This document shows, one piece after another, positions 29,673-37,029 of a stretch of DNA of 37,029 bases. A model generated the notes under the pieces. That model saw only the letters and a program-made list of their open reading frames with translations. It searched no databases and was not told where the DNA came from. How positions within the stretch are numbered: position 1 is the first letter of the stretch; each line of letters begins with the position of its first letter. The translations under genes and the position numbers were made by a program. This DNA is from Tissierellia bacterium (GTDB lineage Bacteria > Bacillota > Clostridia > Tissierellales > Sedimentibacteraceae). The DNA is taken from assembly GCA_012519555.1 (NCBI GenBank), contig JAAYPY010000171.1:1-37029 (forward strand). Reading direction: 5' to 3'.

Positions 29673-30071
29673 TCAGTCTGTTAAGAACTTTTCATTTACG
29701 AACACTATGCTTTTCTTTCCATTCTTGATTATTTTTTCAGCAATATCCTTTAAATTGTATGAGTCACGGCTTATAGCAATATCTATAAATAAGGGGAAAT
29801 TAATACCGGTAATATGATAAAAATTCCTGTTTTTCATTGCTCGATTCACAGCATTGTAGGGACTTCCTCCGTACATATCCGTAAATACGATAAGTTCATT
29901 GTCAGACAAACTTTCTATGCTCTCTTCAACTTTTTTTGATAAGGTTTCAAAGCTGTCACCTTGACGAAATGATATACTTTCTGCATTTTCAACCTTCCCT
30001 ATTATCAGTTCAGAGCTTTTCAATAATTCTTTGCCAAGGTCTCCATGTGTTACAAGCAATATATTTATCAT
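29673..30071 (-). CDS. PTS mannose-family EIIA
   Basis: INILLVTHGDLGKELLKSSELIIG with N-terminal active-site His; VFTDMYGGSPYNAV. Confidence 0.93.
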   Translation of the reverse strand: MINILLVTHGDLGKELLKSSELIIGKVENAESISFRQGDSFETLSKKVEESIESLSDNELIVFTDMYGGSPYNAVNRAMKNRNFYHITGINFPLFIDIAISRDSYNLKDIAEKIIKNGKKSIVFVNEKFLTD

Positions 30072-30120
30072 GATTTCATCTCCTCATTAATAATGATAAC
30101 ATAATTATATGCAATTTTCA

Positions 30121-30969
30121 TCAGTATTTTATTTTTTGCTTCTTCCACCCATTTTTCGTTAAATATGTCAAGTGTTCAAAACCTATGTCACTTGCCAATT
30201 TATACATATCTTTAAACTTATAGGCAATACTGTCTGCTGTATGTGCATCGGAATTTACCATTACAGGAATATTTCTTTCCTTTATCATTTTTAATATTAA
30301 GGTTGTAGGATACTGTTCCTTATTGTTATTCCTTGCAATTCCTCCGGTGTTTATTTCGATTGTCGAAGAAGTATTCTTTATTGTATTGAGGCATTTTTTA
30401 ACTGCTTCCACATACCAGTTTTCCCTTTCATCAAACAAAATATTGTCTTTGTTATTTTTATTAAATAAATCTAAGTGCCCGATTATGGGGGGTTGATATC
30501 TCTCTGCCATTTCAGAAATTGTTTCATAATATGTTTCAACAGCTTTTCTTATATTTCCTTCATAGCTTTCATCTATACCGGTTAATAATTCTTCAATATT
30601 ATAATCAACAGTCCACATTAAACCATTTTTAAAGGCTCCCAAATAATGCACGGAGCCGATATAATAATCAAGTCTTTTCATTAAAGATAAACATAAATCC
30701 GAAAACCCTATACCGGGTATATAGTCTAACTCCATGCCAAGGAATATTTCGATTTTGTCCTTGTACTTTTCTTTCAAACAATTAACTTCTTCTATATATT
30801 CTTCAACTTTATCCTGCTTAATATTCCAATCGGTTTCATCATAAACAGGACCATGTGATGAAATACCCAATGAGTCAAAATCACTTTCAAGAGCTGAAAG
30901 AACCATCTCTTCAATACTGTGACTTCCGTCACAATATAGACTGTGAGTATGTAAATTAGTTATATGCAT
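30121..30969 (-). CDS. PHP-domain phosphatase (histidinol-phosphatase HisJ/HisK family)
   Basis: NLHTHSLYCDGSHSIEEMV, SSHGPVYDETDW, IGSVHYLGAF, GHLDLF and VNSDAHTADSIAYKF PHP metal-ligand motifs. Confidence 0.88.
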   Translation of the reverse strand: MHITNLHTHSLYCDGSHSIEEMVLSALESDFDSLGISSHGPVYDETDWNIKQDKVEEYIEEVNCLKEKYKDKIEIFLGMELDYIPGIGFSDLCLSLMKRLDYYIGSVHYLGAFKNGLMWTVDYNIEELLTGIDESYEGNIRKAVETYYETISEMAERYQPPIIGHLDLFNKNNKDNILFDERENWYVEAVKKCLNTIKNTSSTIEINTGGIARNNNKEQYPTTLILKMIKERNIPVMVNSDAHTADSIAYKFKDMYKLASDIGFEHLTYLTKNGWKKQKIKY

Positions 30970-31104
30970 TTATTCCCTCCTATACCTTTAAGCAACATTT
31001 TATATGAATTCTATAAAATAGTAAAGAATTCTTTATTTTTTAATTCACTAATATTTATTTCAAACGTATATTAGTATAGGGAAATCAATTATATGGAGGA
31101 TAGC

Positions 31105-31758
31105 ATGAATAATTATAGAAATAATATGCCGCACTACGACTCATTGCCCCATTATTATAATCCAATGGGCATAAATGAGCACAAGATTTCAAATGATAAC
31201 AGGCTGCACTTTACAAGCTCAAGTCCCACAATGCCGGAGCTGCATGGAAATATGTTTCGAAGACCATTTATCCCTGATACAGAGATGCCTATAGAAATTG
31301 ACGGAGATATACCTGCACTTCCACGTATGCCAGATACTCAAATGCCCGGCTTAACACAACCCGGAATGCCCGGAATGCCTGGAATGCCCATGCAAGGATT
31401 ACCCGGTTTAATTCCGCCCTGGATGCCTCAGATGCCCGAGATGCAGCAGCCCGGCATGCCCATGATGCCCGGAATGCCGCAAACCCAAATGCCTATGATG
31501 CCCGAAATGCCGCAAACTCAAATGCCTATGATGCCGGGAATGCCTCAGACGGGAATGCCCACTGATGATGGCAATATGTATCCTATGATGCCCGGGATGC
31601 CACAACCCGGTATGCCGCCTGTCACCTGTGAGCAATTGAGAGAACTGATGAGAAGAATGAACTGCCCCATAAACAGCAATCAAGATCTTAATAACAGGGA
31701 AAGACCCCTTGTACCGCCTGAAAATGGAACTGTTCCACCTATGGATGAGGATATGTAA
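31105..31758 (+). CDS. Met/Pro/Gly-rich low-complexity protein, possibly spore-associated
   Basis: ORF with GGAGGATAGC RBS; MPGMP and MPQTQMPMMP repeats; short non-repetitive C-terminus PVTCEQLRELMRRMNCPIN. Confidence 0.75.
   Translation: MNNYRNNMPHYDSLPHYYNPMGINEHKISNDNRLHFTSSSPTMPELHGNMFRRPFIPDTEMPIEIDGDIPALPRMPDTQMPGLTQPGMPGMPGMPMQGLPGLIPPWMPQMPEMQQPGMPMMPGMPQTQMPMMPEMPQTQMPMMPGMPQTGMPTDDGNMYPMMPGMPQPGMPPVTCEQLRELMRRMNCPINSNQDLNNRERPLVPPENGTVPPMDEDM
31353..31620 (+). repeat. Coding tandem repeats in the Met/Pro-rich gene
   Basis: 9-nt GGAATGCCC/T units around 31370-31390 and 33-nt units ATGCCGCAAACYCAAATGCCTATGATGCCCGRA around 31478-31545. Confidence 0.85.
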
Positions 31759-31767
31759 AAAATAATT

Positions 31768-31803
31768 GTAATATTTAATGGCAGAAATGCCGTTAAATAT
31801 TAC
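31768..31803 (+). terminator. Strong hairpin between the Met-rich gene and sigK
   Basis: GTAATATTTAATGGCA GAAA TGCCGTTAAATATTAC: 16-bp stem (one G-U pair) with GAAA tetraloop; weak T-rich tail. Confidence 0.75.
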
Positions 31804-31850
31804 ACTTTTGTAAAACTTTTCAGTGTACATACAGTATTTTTATTATCTTG

Positions 31851-31861
31851 CATATAATATA
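31851..31861 (+). promoter_or_regulatory. Possible SigE/SigK -10 element for sigK
   Basis: CATATAATATA matches CATANNNTA, just upstream of the GGGGGTG RBS; no experimental support. Confidence 0.35.
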
Positions 31862-31880
31862 TAATTCTGGGGGTGTTTTT

Positions 31881-32582
31881 TTGATTGAAGAGTTATTACA
31901 AATACTATTACCGCTGTCAATATTTATTTTTGGTTACATAACTAACGGATGCTCTTTCCCGCAGCCTTTAAACAAAGATGAAGAATCAATGCTTATAGAG
32001 AAAGCCAATGCAGGTGATATAGAAGCAAGAAATACCCTGATTGAAAGAAATCTTCGTCTTGTTGCACATGTTATTAAAAAATATAAGACTGTGGGAATCG
32101 ACCAGGAAGACTTAATATCCATAGGAACAATAGGACTAATTAAAGCAGTTTCTACCTTTGATGAAAAAAAAGGCATAAGGCTTGCGACCTATGCCGCCAA
32201 ATGTATTGACAATGAAGTGCTTATGACCATAAGAAGCGAAAAGAAACTAAAAAAGGAAGTATCCCTTCAAGGACCTTTGGGAACAGACAAGGAAGGCAAT
32301 AATATTTATCTCATCGATATAATTAAATACGAAGGTGATGAAATCGTAGGCAGGTTGGATAAGGAAGAAAAAATAAAAGCATTAGATGAAATACTGGATA
32401 GGACACTTCAAAAAAGAGAAAAATTTATTATTGAAATGCGTTACGGAATAAGGAACAAGGAGCATAAAACTCAGAGGGAAATAGCCAAGCTTTTAGGGAT
32501 ATCAAGGTCCTATGTATCAAGAATAGAAAAAAAGGCGCTGAAAAAACTCCATGACGCCTTGATATCCAATGTAGGAAATTAA
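31881..32582 (+). CDS. sigK: RNA polymerase sporulation sigma factor SigK, uninterrupted
   Basis: FPQPLNKDEESMLIEKANAGDIEARNTLIERNLRLVAHVIKKY and sigma region 4 (HKTQREIAKLLGISRSYVSRIEKKALKKL). TTG start after GGGGGTG; the ORF track lists an upstream TTG at 31848. Confidence 0.93.
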   Translation: MIEELLQILLPLSIFIFGYITNGCSFPQPLNKDEESMLIEKANAGDIEARNTLIERNLRLVAHVIKKYKTVGIDQEDLISIGTIGLIKAVSTFDEKKGIRLATYAAKCIDNEVLMTIRSEKKLKKEVSLQGPLGTDKEGNNIYLIDIIKYEGDEIVGRLDKEEKIKALDEILDRTLQKREKFIIEMRYGIRNKEHKTQREIAKLLGISRSYVSRIEKKALKKLHDALISNVGN

Positions 32583-32607
32583 TGACAAGGGGACGGGGGT
32601 ACTGTCA
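32583..32607. repeat. GGGGAC-containing short repeat fragment
   Basis: TGACAAGGGGACGGGGGTACTGTCA with TGACA/TGTCA ends immediately after the sigK stop. Confidence 0.55.
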
Positions 32608-32609
32608 TA

Positions 32610-33830
32610 TTAATCAACTTTTTTTCTTAATATAAAGTAGGGCTCTACATTTTCTTCCATATGCAGCTTTACTGTTTGCTGAGGATGAGGTGCAGAGTCT
32701 ATTTTATTATTATCTTCGTCTGTCAAATTCTTTACGGTTAATTCAAAGTGTCTTCCTTTGGGACCAAAACACTCCAAAATATCGCCTTCTGAAAACTTAT
32801 TTCTCTGCTCCACTGTTGCAATCTTAGATTCAGAATCATATGACCTTATTATTCCAACCACATCATAGGTTCTTATATAGCTTGAACGGGCGTAGGATTG
32901 TCCATCCTTATAAGGGTTTCCGAAATAAAATCCATAGGAAAAATCCCTGTGGGATGTTTTCTCAACCTCTTCCTTCCAATATGCGGTGTTCCTTTGACTT
33001 TCCGTATATTTCAGCTCATCCAATGCATTTCTGTAAGAGCGTACAGTTACAGCCGTATAGTATTCACTTTTGTTCCTTCCTTCTATTTTTAATGCTTTAA
33101 TACCTAAGTCCTTAAATCTCTGCAAATGCTCTATCATGCACATATCCTTGGAATTCATAATGAATGTTCCTTCTTCGTTTTCTTCTATGGGGTAATATTC
33201 TCCGGGTCTTTTTTCTTCAACCAAATTATATTTCCACCTGCAGGACTGGGCGCAATCTCCTTTATTAGAAAATCTGCCGGTCATAAAACTTGATAACAAG
33301 CATCTGCCGGAATAGGATATACACATGGCTCCATGGACAAATGTTTCAAATTCCAAATCTTTTGGTGTGTTTCGCACTATTGTTTCGATTTCCTCAAAAG
33401 TAAGCTCCCTTGCCAGCACAATTCTGTTTACTCCTTGTTTGTACCAGAAGTTTGCGGCATGATAATTTGTCGTATTAGCCTGTGTGCTTAAATGAATTCG
33501 CATATCGGGAATTGTTTGCTTAACAATTTCTATAACTCCCGGGTCAGCTGCTATCAATGCATCTGCACCTATTTTCTGCAAATATTTCAAATATCCCTCA
33601 ATACCCTTTAAGTCATTATTATGTGGTACTATATTAACGGTTATATTGGCCTTTCTCCCATGTTTGTGACAATACTCCACTCCCTGCTCCAAATCCTTTT
33701 TAGTGAAATTTTTGCCCCCTGCCCGCATTCCCATTGATTTTCCCGCAAAATATACTTCGTCAGCTCCATATTGTACAGCCATTATTAATTTATCTAAATT
33801 CCCTGCCGGTGCTAATAGTTTTGGTAACAT
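32610..33830 (-). CDS. trhP: U32 family peptidase-like tRNA hydroxylation protein TrhP (YrrO-like)
   Basis: KLLAPAGNLDKLIMAVQYGADEVYFAGK, ETFVHGAMCISYSGRCLLSSFMTGRFSNKGDCAQSCRWKY, LKIEGRNKSEYYTAVTV; beside trmR and mltG as in Bacillus yrrL-yrrM-yrrN-yrrO. RBS AGAGGAG before MLPKLL. Confidence 0.9.
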   Translation of the reverse strand: MLPKLLAPAGNLDKLIMAVQYGADEVYFAGKSMGMRAGGKNFTKKDLEQGVEYCHKHGRKANITVNIVPHNNDLKGIEGYLKYLQKIGADALIAADPGVIEIVKQTIPDMRIHLSTQANTTNYHAANFWYKQGVNRIVLARELTFEEIETIVRNTPKDLEFETFVHGAMCISYSGRCLLSSFMTGRFSNKGDCAQSCRWKYNLVEEKRPGEYYPIEENEEGTFIMNSKDMCMIEHLQRFKDLGIKALKIEGRNKSEYYTAVTVRSYRNALDELKYTESQRNTAYWKEEVEKTSHRDFSYGFYFGNPYKDGQSYARSSYIRTYDVVGIIRSYDSESKIATVEQRNKFSEGDILECFGPKGRHFELTVKNLTDEDNNKIDSAPHPQQTVKLHMEENVEPYFILRKKVD

Positions 33831-33847
33831 ATTTACTCCTCTCAAAA

Positions 33848-33871
33848 GGGGACCTCTTATAGTGTGTCCCC
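33848..33871. repeat. Short GGGGAC...GTCCCC palindrome
   Basis: GGGGACCTCTTATAGTGTGTCCCC in the trmR-trhP intergenic gap. Confidence 0.6.
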
Positions 33872-33875
33872 ATAT

Positions 33876-34520
33876 CTATTTTATAAGTGTAACTGCCAAT
33901 CCATCCCCCAAAGGAAGAACTGAAGTTACGAATCTCTCATCATGAGATATGTATTTTAGGTAATTTCTCAAGTTCCTGACTAATGTTTTCTTTCTTCTTA
34001 CAACCAATTCATCCGATGCAATCATTCCTTGATACAATACATTATCCGAAAGAATAATTCCTCCGGGCTTCATCATTTTTAAGCATTTGTCAAAGAATAT
34101 TCTATAATAACTTTTAGCTGCATCTATAAAAGCCATATCAAAGCTTCCTTCTATTTCGTCCAGAATATTAACTGCATCGCCTAAATATACCTGTATATTG
34201 TTATCAAGTCCAAAATCTCTTATATTTTTAAGTGCTTCCTTATAAAATTTTTCACTTCTTTCAAATGTAATTACCTTACCTTCATCTTTCATAACCTTGG
34301 ACATGAAAATTGCAGAATATCCCACATTGGTACCTATTTCAATTATACTTTTTGCATTTAACTGATTAATTATCAGTTTGATAAACTGACCTACCTCTTT
34401 GTGTATGATGGGGAGGTTTCTTTCTTCGCAGCATTCTCTGAATTTATTTAATTTTTCATTGTCCTCTTTGATAAGACTGTTAATATACTCATCTATATAT
34501 TCTCTGTTTATATTATCCAT
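33876..34520 (-). CDS. trmR: tRNA 5-hydroxyuridine methyltransferase TrmR (SAM O-methyltransferase)
   Basis: IIEIGTNVGYSAIFMSKVM, FDMAFIDAAKSYYRIFFDKCLKMMKPGGIILSDNVLYQGM; position between mltG and U32 gene. Confidence 0.88.
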   Translation of the reverse strand: MDNINREYIDEYINSLIKEDNEKLNKFRECCEERNLPIIHKEVGQFIKLIINQLNAKSIIEIGTNVGYSAIFMSKVMKDEGKVITFERSEKFYKEALKNIRDFGLDNNIQVYLGDAVNILDEIEGSFDMAFIDAAKSYYRIFFDKCLKMMKPGGIILSDNVLYQGMIASDELVVRRKKTLVRNLRNYLKYISHDERFVTSVLPLGDGLAVTLIK

Positions 34521-34546
34521 ATAAAATACCTTGGGACCGGACCCCC

Positions 34547-35563
34547 TTACCTTAAATACTCCTCGGCTGCATCTATATGCTCATCATATGTATTTGAGAA
34601 ATAATGTGAGCCGTCTCCTTTTGCCACAAAGAATAAATAATCGACATCTGCAGGCTCCAGTACTGATATAATAGATACTTTACCCGGTGAATTAATCGGT
34701 GTCGGAGGCAGTCCTTCTATAATATAAGTATTGTAAGGCGAATCTATTTCAATATCTTCGTAAGTGAGTCTTTCCTTCCACACACCGTTAGCATAGTTTA
34801 CTGTTGCACAGGATTGAAGCTTCATATTAATATCAAGACGATTTAAAAATACCTTTGCCACCTCATCTCTTTCTTCATCCAAAAGCGCTTCCTTTTCAAC
34901 TATACTGGCTAAATTTATCACCTCATCAAAGGTCAGGCTGGTATTCTCCATTCTTGGCTTGATTTCATTTATATAAAATTCATCAAATTGTTTTAATAGA
35001 ACTCTTATTATATCTTCCTCAGATGAGTTAACATAGACGTTGTAAGTATCAGGCATTAAGTATCCCTGCAAGTTTGAAAGAGATGTATCTTTTAAGAATT
35101 CAAACTCATCTTTGAAAATATCAGGAGATTCCATCAATTCAATGAATTTGTCATAATCCAATTCAGTCTGTTTTGATAAAGCCTCAGCCATATCTTCATT
35201 TGTCAATCCTTCAATTATGGTTACGTTGTAAGTATTGCCTGAAGAGCCTCCTTTTATCAGAGAATTTATAAGCTCATCAGCATTCATATTTCTTGAAAGA
35301 ACATAGCTTCCTGCTTTCAGCTTTGCATCTGAGCCGGTTTTTTCGGCATAGTATTTAAATGTACGAATATTTGAAATTAAATCATTTTCAAACAAAATTT
35401 CAGCAATATCATTAGTAGTGCTTCCCGATGGAATTTCTACAAGGATTGGCGAATTGTCATTTAAATCAACAGCCTTTAAACCTTCCTCAATATAATTGTC
35501 TATATAAAGATAGGCTGCTGCTATTATTAACACAAAACATATCAGTGCAATTATCTTTTTCAT
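34547..35563 (-). CDS. mltG: Endolytic transglycosylase MltG
   Basis: N-terminal TM; NLASIVEKEALLDEERDEVAKVFLNRLDINMKLQSCATVNYA; SPYNTYIIEGLPPTPINSPGKVSIISVLEPADVDYLFFVAKGDGSHYFSNTYDEH. Confidence 0.96.
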   Translation of the reverse strand: MKKIIALICFVLIIAAAYLYIDNYIEEGLKAVDLNDNSPILVEIPSGSTTNDIAEILFENDLISNIRTFKYYAEKTGSDAKLKAGSYVLSRNMNADELINSLIKGGSSGNTYNVTIIEGLTNEDMAEALSKQTELDYDKFIELMESPDIFKDEFEFLKDTSLSNLQGYLMPDTYNVYVNSSEEDIIRVLLKQFDEFYINEIKPRMENTSLTFDEVINLASIVEKEALLDEERDEVAKVFLNRLDINMKLQSCATVNYANGVWKERLTYEDIEIDSPYNTYIIEGLPPTPINSPGKVSIISVLEPADVDYLFFVAKGDGSHYFSNTYDEHIDAAEEYLR

Positions 35564-35715
35564 ATTTCCTCCAAGAGTTTAAAATTTCGAAATCCATTAA
35601 ATTATACAACCTTTCATCAATAAATACAATAATATAAAAATATATAGTATAATAATTGTTTGAATGGTTATTATAATATTGCTTATTTCTTTTGAGTAAG
35701 AGAGGGTTGATTCTA

Positions 35716-35958
35716 TTGGACAGATTGAACAGAAGTAACACTCCCGATTTAACCAAGGTTGTTAATTTAGATGTGTTAAAACTAAGAAGGGATGGGCAAT
35801 ACAGTTTAACCAATGATATAAGCGGTAAACTAACTCCAAATCTAAATTCGGCTTCTATGAAGTTAAATCAAAGAATGGAAGATAAAAGTATTGTAAACAA
35901 CAAACCATCCCAGTTCAGACCAATCTTAGGAGTAAACTTTCACAACATCAAAAGATAA
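35716..35958 (+). CDS. Small uncharacterised protein of about 80 aa
   Basis: ORF with AGAGAGGG RBS upstream of a TTG start and a strong terminator downstream; no family recognised. The ORF track lists an upstream TTG at 35692. Confidence 0.55.
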   Translation: MDRLNRSNTPDLTKVVNLDVLKLRRDGQYSLTNDISGKLTPNLNSASMKLNQRMEDKSIVNNKPSQFRPILGVNFHNIKR

Positions 35959-35969
35959 TAAGCATTAAT

Positions 35970-36005
35970 AACCGGTGACCTAAAAGCTCACCGGTTGTTT
36001 TTTTA
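35970..36005 (+). terminator. Rho-independent terminator of the small ORF
   Basis: AACCGGTGA / TCACCGGTT stem followed by GTTTTTTTA. Confidence 0.9.
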
Positions 36006-36049
36006 CCCCATTTTTTCAACTAAAAAATAAATAGGGACTTATTGTATGT

Positions 36050-36074
36050 CTTCCTGAACTTAGTGAAGGATTTT
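36050..36074. repeat. Short dispersed-repeat-like motif, left copy
   Basis: CTTCCTGAACTTAGTGAAGGATTTT, inverted relative to the motif near 36874-36898. Confidence 0.5.
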
Positions 36075-36083
36075 ATCGACATA

Positions 36084-36785
36084 TTATGGATTTGGTAAAG
36101 GTGTCAGTTCAGATAAATCCGTAAAACAATACCACCATGCAAGACAGTTCAGTTCTAAACTTTCGGGATCCATGCCTCTTTCAATTGCCTCATCGAGGGT
36201 GCTTGCAACAGGAACAATTACCGGGTCCCCCGGCATCCAGTTTGCAGGGGTGCTTACACCATATGTTGTTGACACTTGCAGTGCATCAATTAATCTTAAC
36301 AATTCATACATGTTTCTGCCGTTAGTTGCAGGATAGATGAGAATTGACCTTATTCTTTGATTTGGGTCTATAATAAAAACATCTCTAACACTTTGCTCAT
36401 AGATTCTGTCAGGACTAACCATGCCGTAAAGCGCTGCTATACTTGCATCCCTGTCGGCAATAAGAGGAAAGGGCATAACTATACCTGTCATTTGGAATAT
36501 ATCGTAGAGCCAGCCAAGGTGTGCAGGATTTGAATCAATGCTTATTCCTAAGAGCTGAACATTTCTTTTTTCAAATTCAGGTTGAAGTTGAGCAAATGCA
36601 ATAAATTCTGATGTGCAAACAGGAGTGAAATCTCCCGGATGGCTGAAAAACAAAACCCACTTTCCTCTATATTGAGAAAGGGTTATTGGTCCCTCTGTAG
36701 TCACGGCTGTAAAGTCAGGTGCAATCCTTCCGATTGTCAGGCATACTCTTGTACGTTCGGCTTCTATAGTTTCATTATTGATCAT
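36084..36785 (-). CDS. Peroxiredoxin (Prx6/1-Cys-like)
   Basis: IGRIAPDFTAVTTEGPITLSQYRGKWVLFFSHPGDFTPVCTSEFIAFAQ; C-terminal Prx domain. RBS GGGAGGT; start at MINNET. Confidence 0.95.
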   Translation of the reverse strand: MINNETIEAERTRVCLTIGRIAPDFTAVTTEGPITLSQYRGKWVLFFSHPGDFTPVCTSEFIAFAQLQPEFEKRNVQLLGISIDSNPAHLGWLYDIFQMTGIVMPFPLIADRDASIAALYGMVSPDRIYEQSVRDVFIIDPNQRIRSILIYPATNGRNMYELLRLIDALQVSTTYGVSTPANWMPGDPVIVPVASTLDEAIERGMDPESLELNCLAWWYCFTDLSELTPLPNP

Positions 36786-36873
36786 AATTTGTTTGTTACC
36801 TCCCATATGTATTTTATTTATTATATGAAAGGACAAATGATATAGTTCGAATCTATTACACTATAAATGGTTA

Positions 36874-36898
36874 TGAGATTCTTCACTGCGTTCAGTAT
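36874..36898. repeat. Short dispersed-repeat-like motif, right copy
   Basis: GAGATTCTTCACTGCGTTCAG; its reverse complement CTGAACGCAGTGAAGAATCTC aligns with the left copy CTGAACTTAGTGAAGGATTTT. Confidence 0.5.
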
Positions 36899-37029
36899 TT
36901 CCTGGTGCCTGGGAAAGCTCCGAAAATATGGAGGTAAAAAATTAGAAATTTATAAACTTACATTATTAAGATGAACAATATAGTGAAATATTTATAAATT
37001 TCAAATAATAACATTAACTTGGTACTAAA

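Noticed and set aside
31408-31830. His-rich ORF on the minus strand (HRRHTGLWHPGHHRIH...)
   Set aside because: It is the antisense reading of the Met/Pro repeat gene (CAT is the complement of ATG), so its composition is an artefact.
31881-32582. Possible skin-type interruption of sigK
   Set aside because: The sigK frame is continuous from region 2 to region 4; no recombinase or insertion is present.
36084-36785. Peroxiredoxin as a selenoprotein encoded beside the Sec locus
   Set aside because: The active site is an ordinary Cys (PVCTSEF), and no in-frame TGA is used.
36899-37029. Possible riboswitch-like structure (CCTGGTGCCTGGGAAAGCTCCGAAAATATGGAGG)
   Set aside because: Only one short CTCC/GGAG hairpin could be drawn and no known riboswitch core could be identified; the downstream gene is outside the window.
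1-37029. CRISPR array, rRNA or complete insertion sequence
   Set aside because: No regularly spaced direct repeats, no rRNA-like sequence and no transposase ORF were seen.

Overview
The window looks like an ordinary chromosomal segment of a low-GC, spore-forming, Clostridia-like Firmicute; this lineage assignment is inferred from gene content. No phage, integrated plasmid, rRNA or CRISPR array was seen. From left to right it contains: the N-terminus of a probable DUF3427-type helicase (minus strand, truncated by the window edge); a GNAT acetyltransferase; a SpoIVFA-like M23 protein followed by a short SpoIVFB-like M50 protease; and a minus-strand cell-shape/division cluster (radC-mreB-mreC-mreD, a very large PBP2, and a divergent MinD-like ATPase). 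Next come maf, small membrane proteins, nrdR, a FlK-like thioesterase, a MacB-type ABC exporter, and a 472-aa membrane protein with a possible kinase-like N-terminus. A selenocysteine locus follows (selA, selB, an orphan OmpR-type regulator and a clear tRNA-Sec), then comEA, a D,D-carboxypeptidase, nadD-yqeK-rsfS-ridA, and a mannose-family PTS with fused IIC-IID beside a PHP phosphatase. The right part has a Met/Pro-rich repeat protein next to an uninterrupted sigK, the mltG-trmR-trhP tRNA-modification cluster, a small orphan protein, and a peroxiredoxin flanked by inverted copies of a short repeat. I see no single obviously new system. The best candidates for follow-up are the 472-aa protein, the MinD-like protein in the Min position, the fused PTS operon with PHP phosphatase, the Met-rich protein beside sigK, and the GGGGAC/GTCCCC palindromic repeats.
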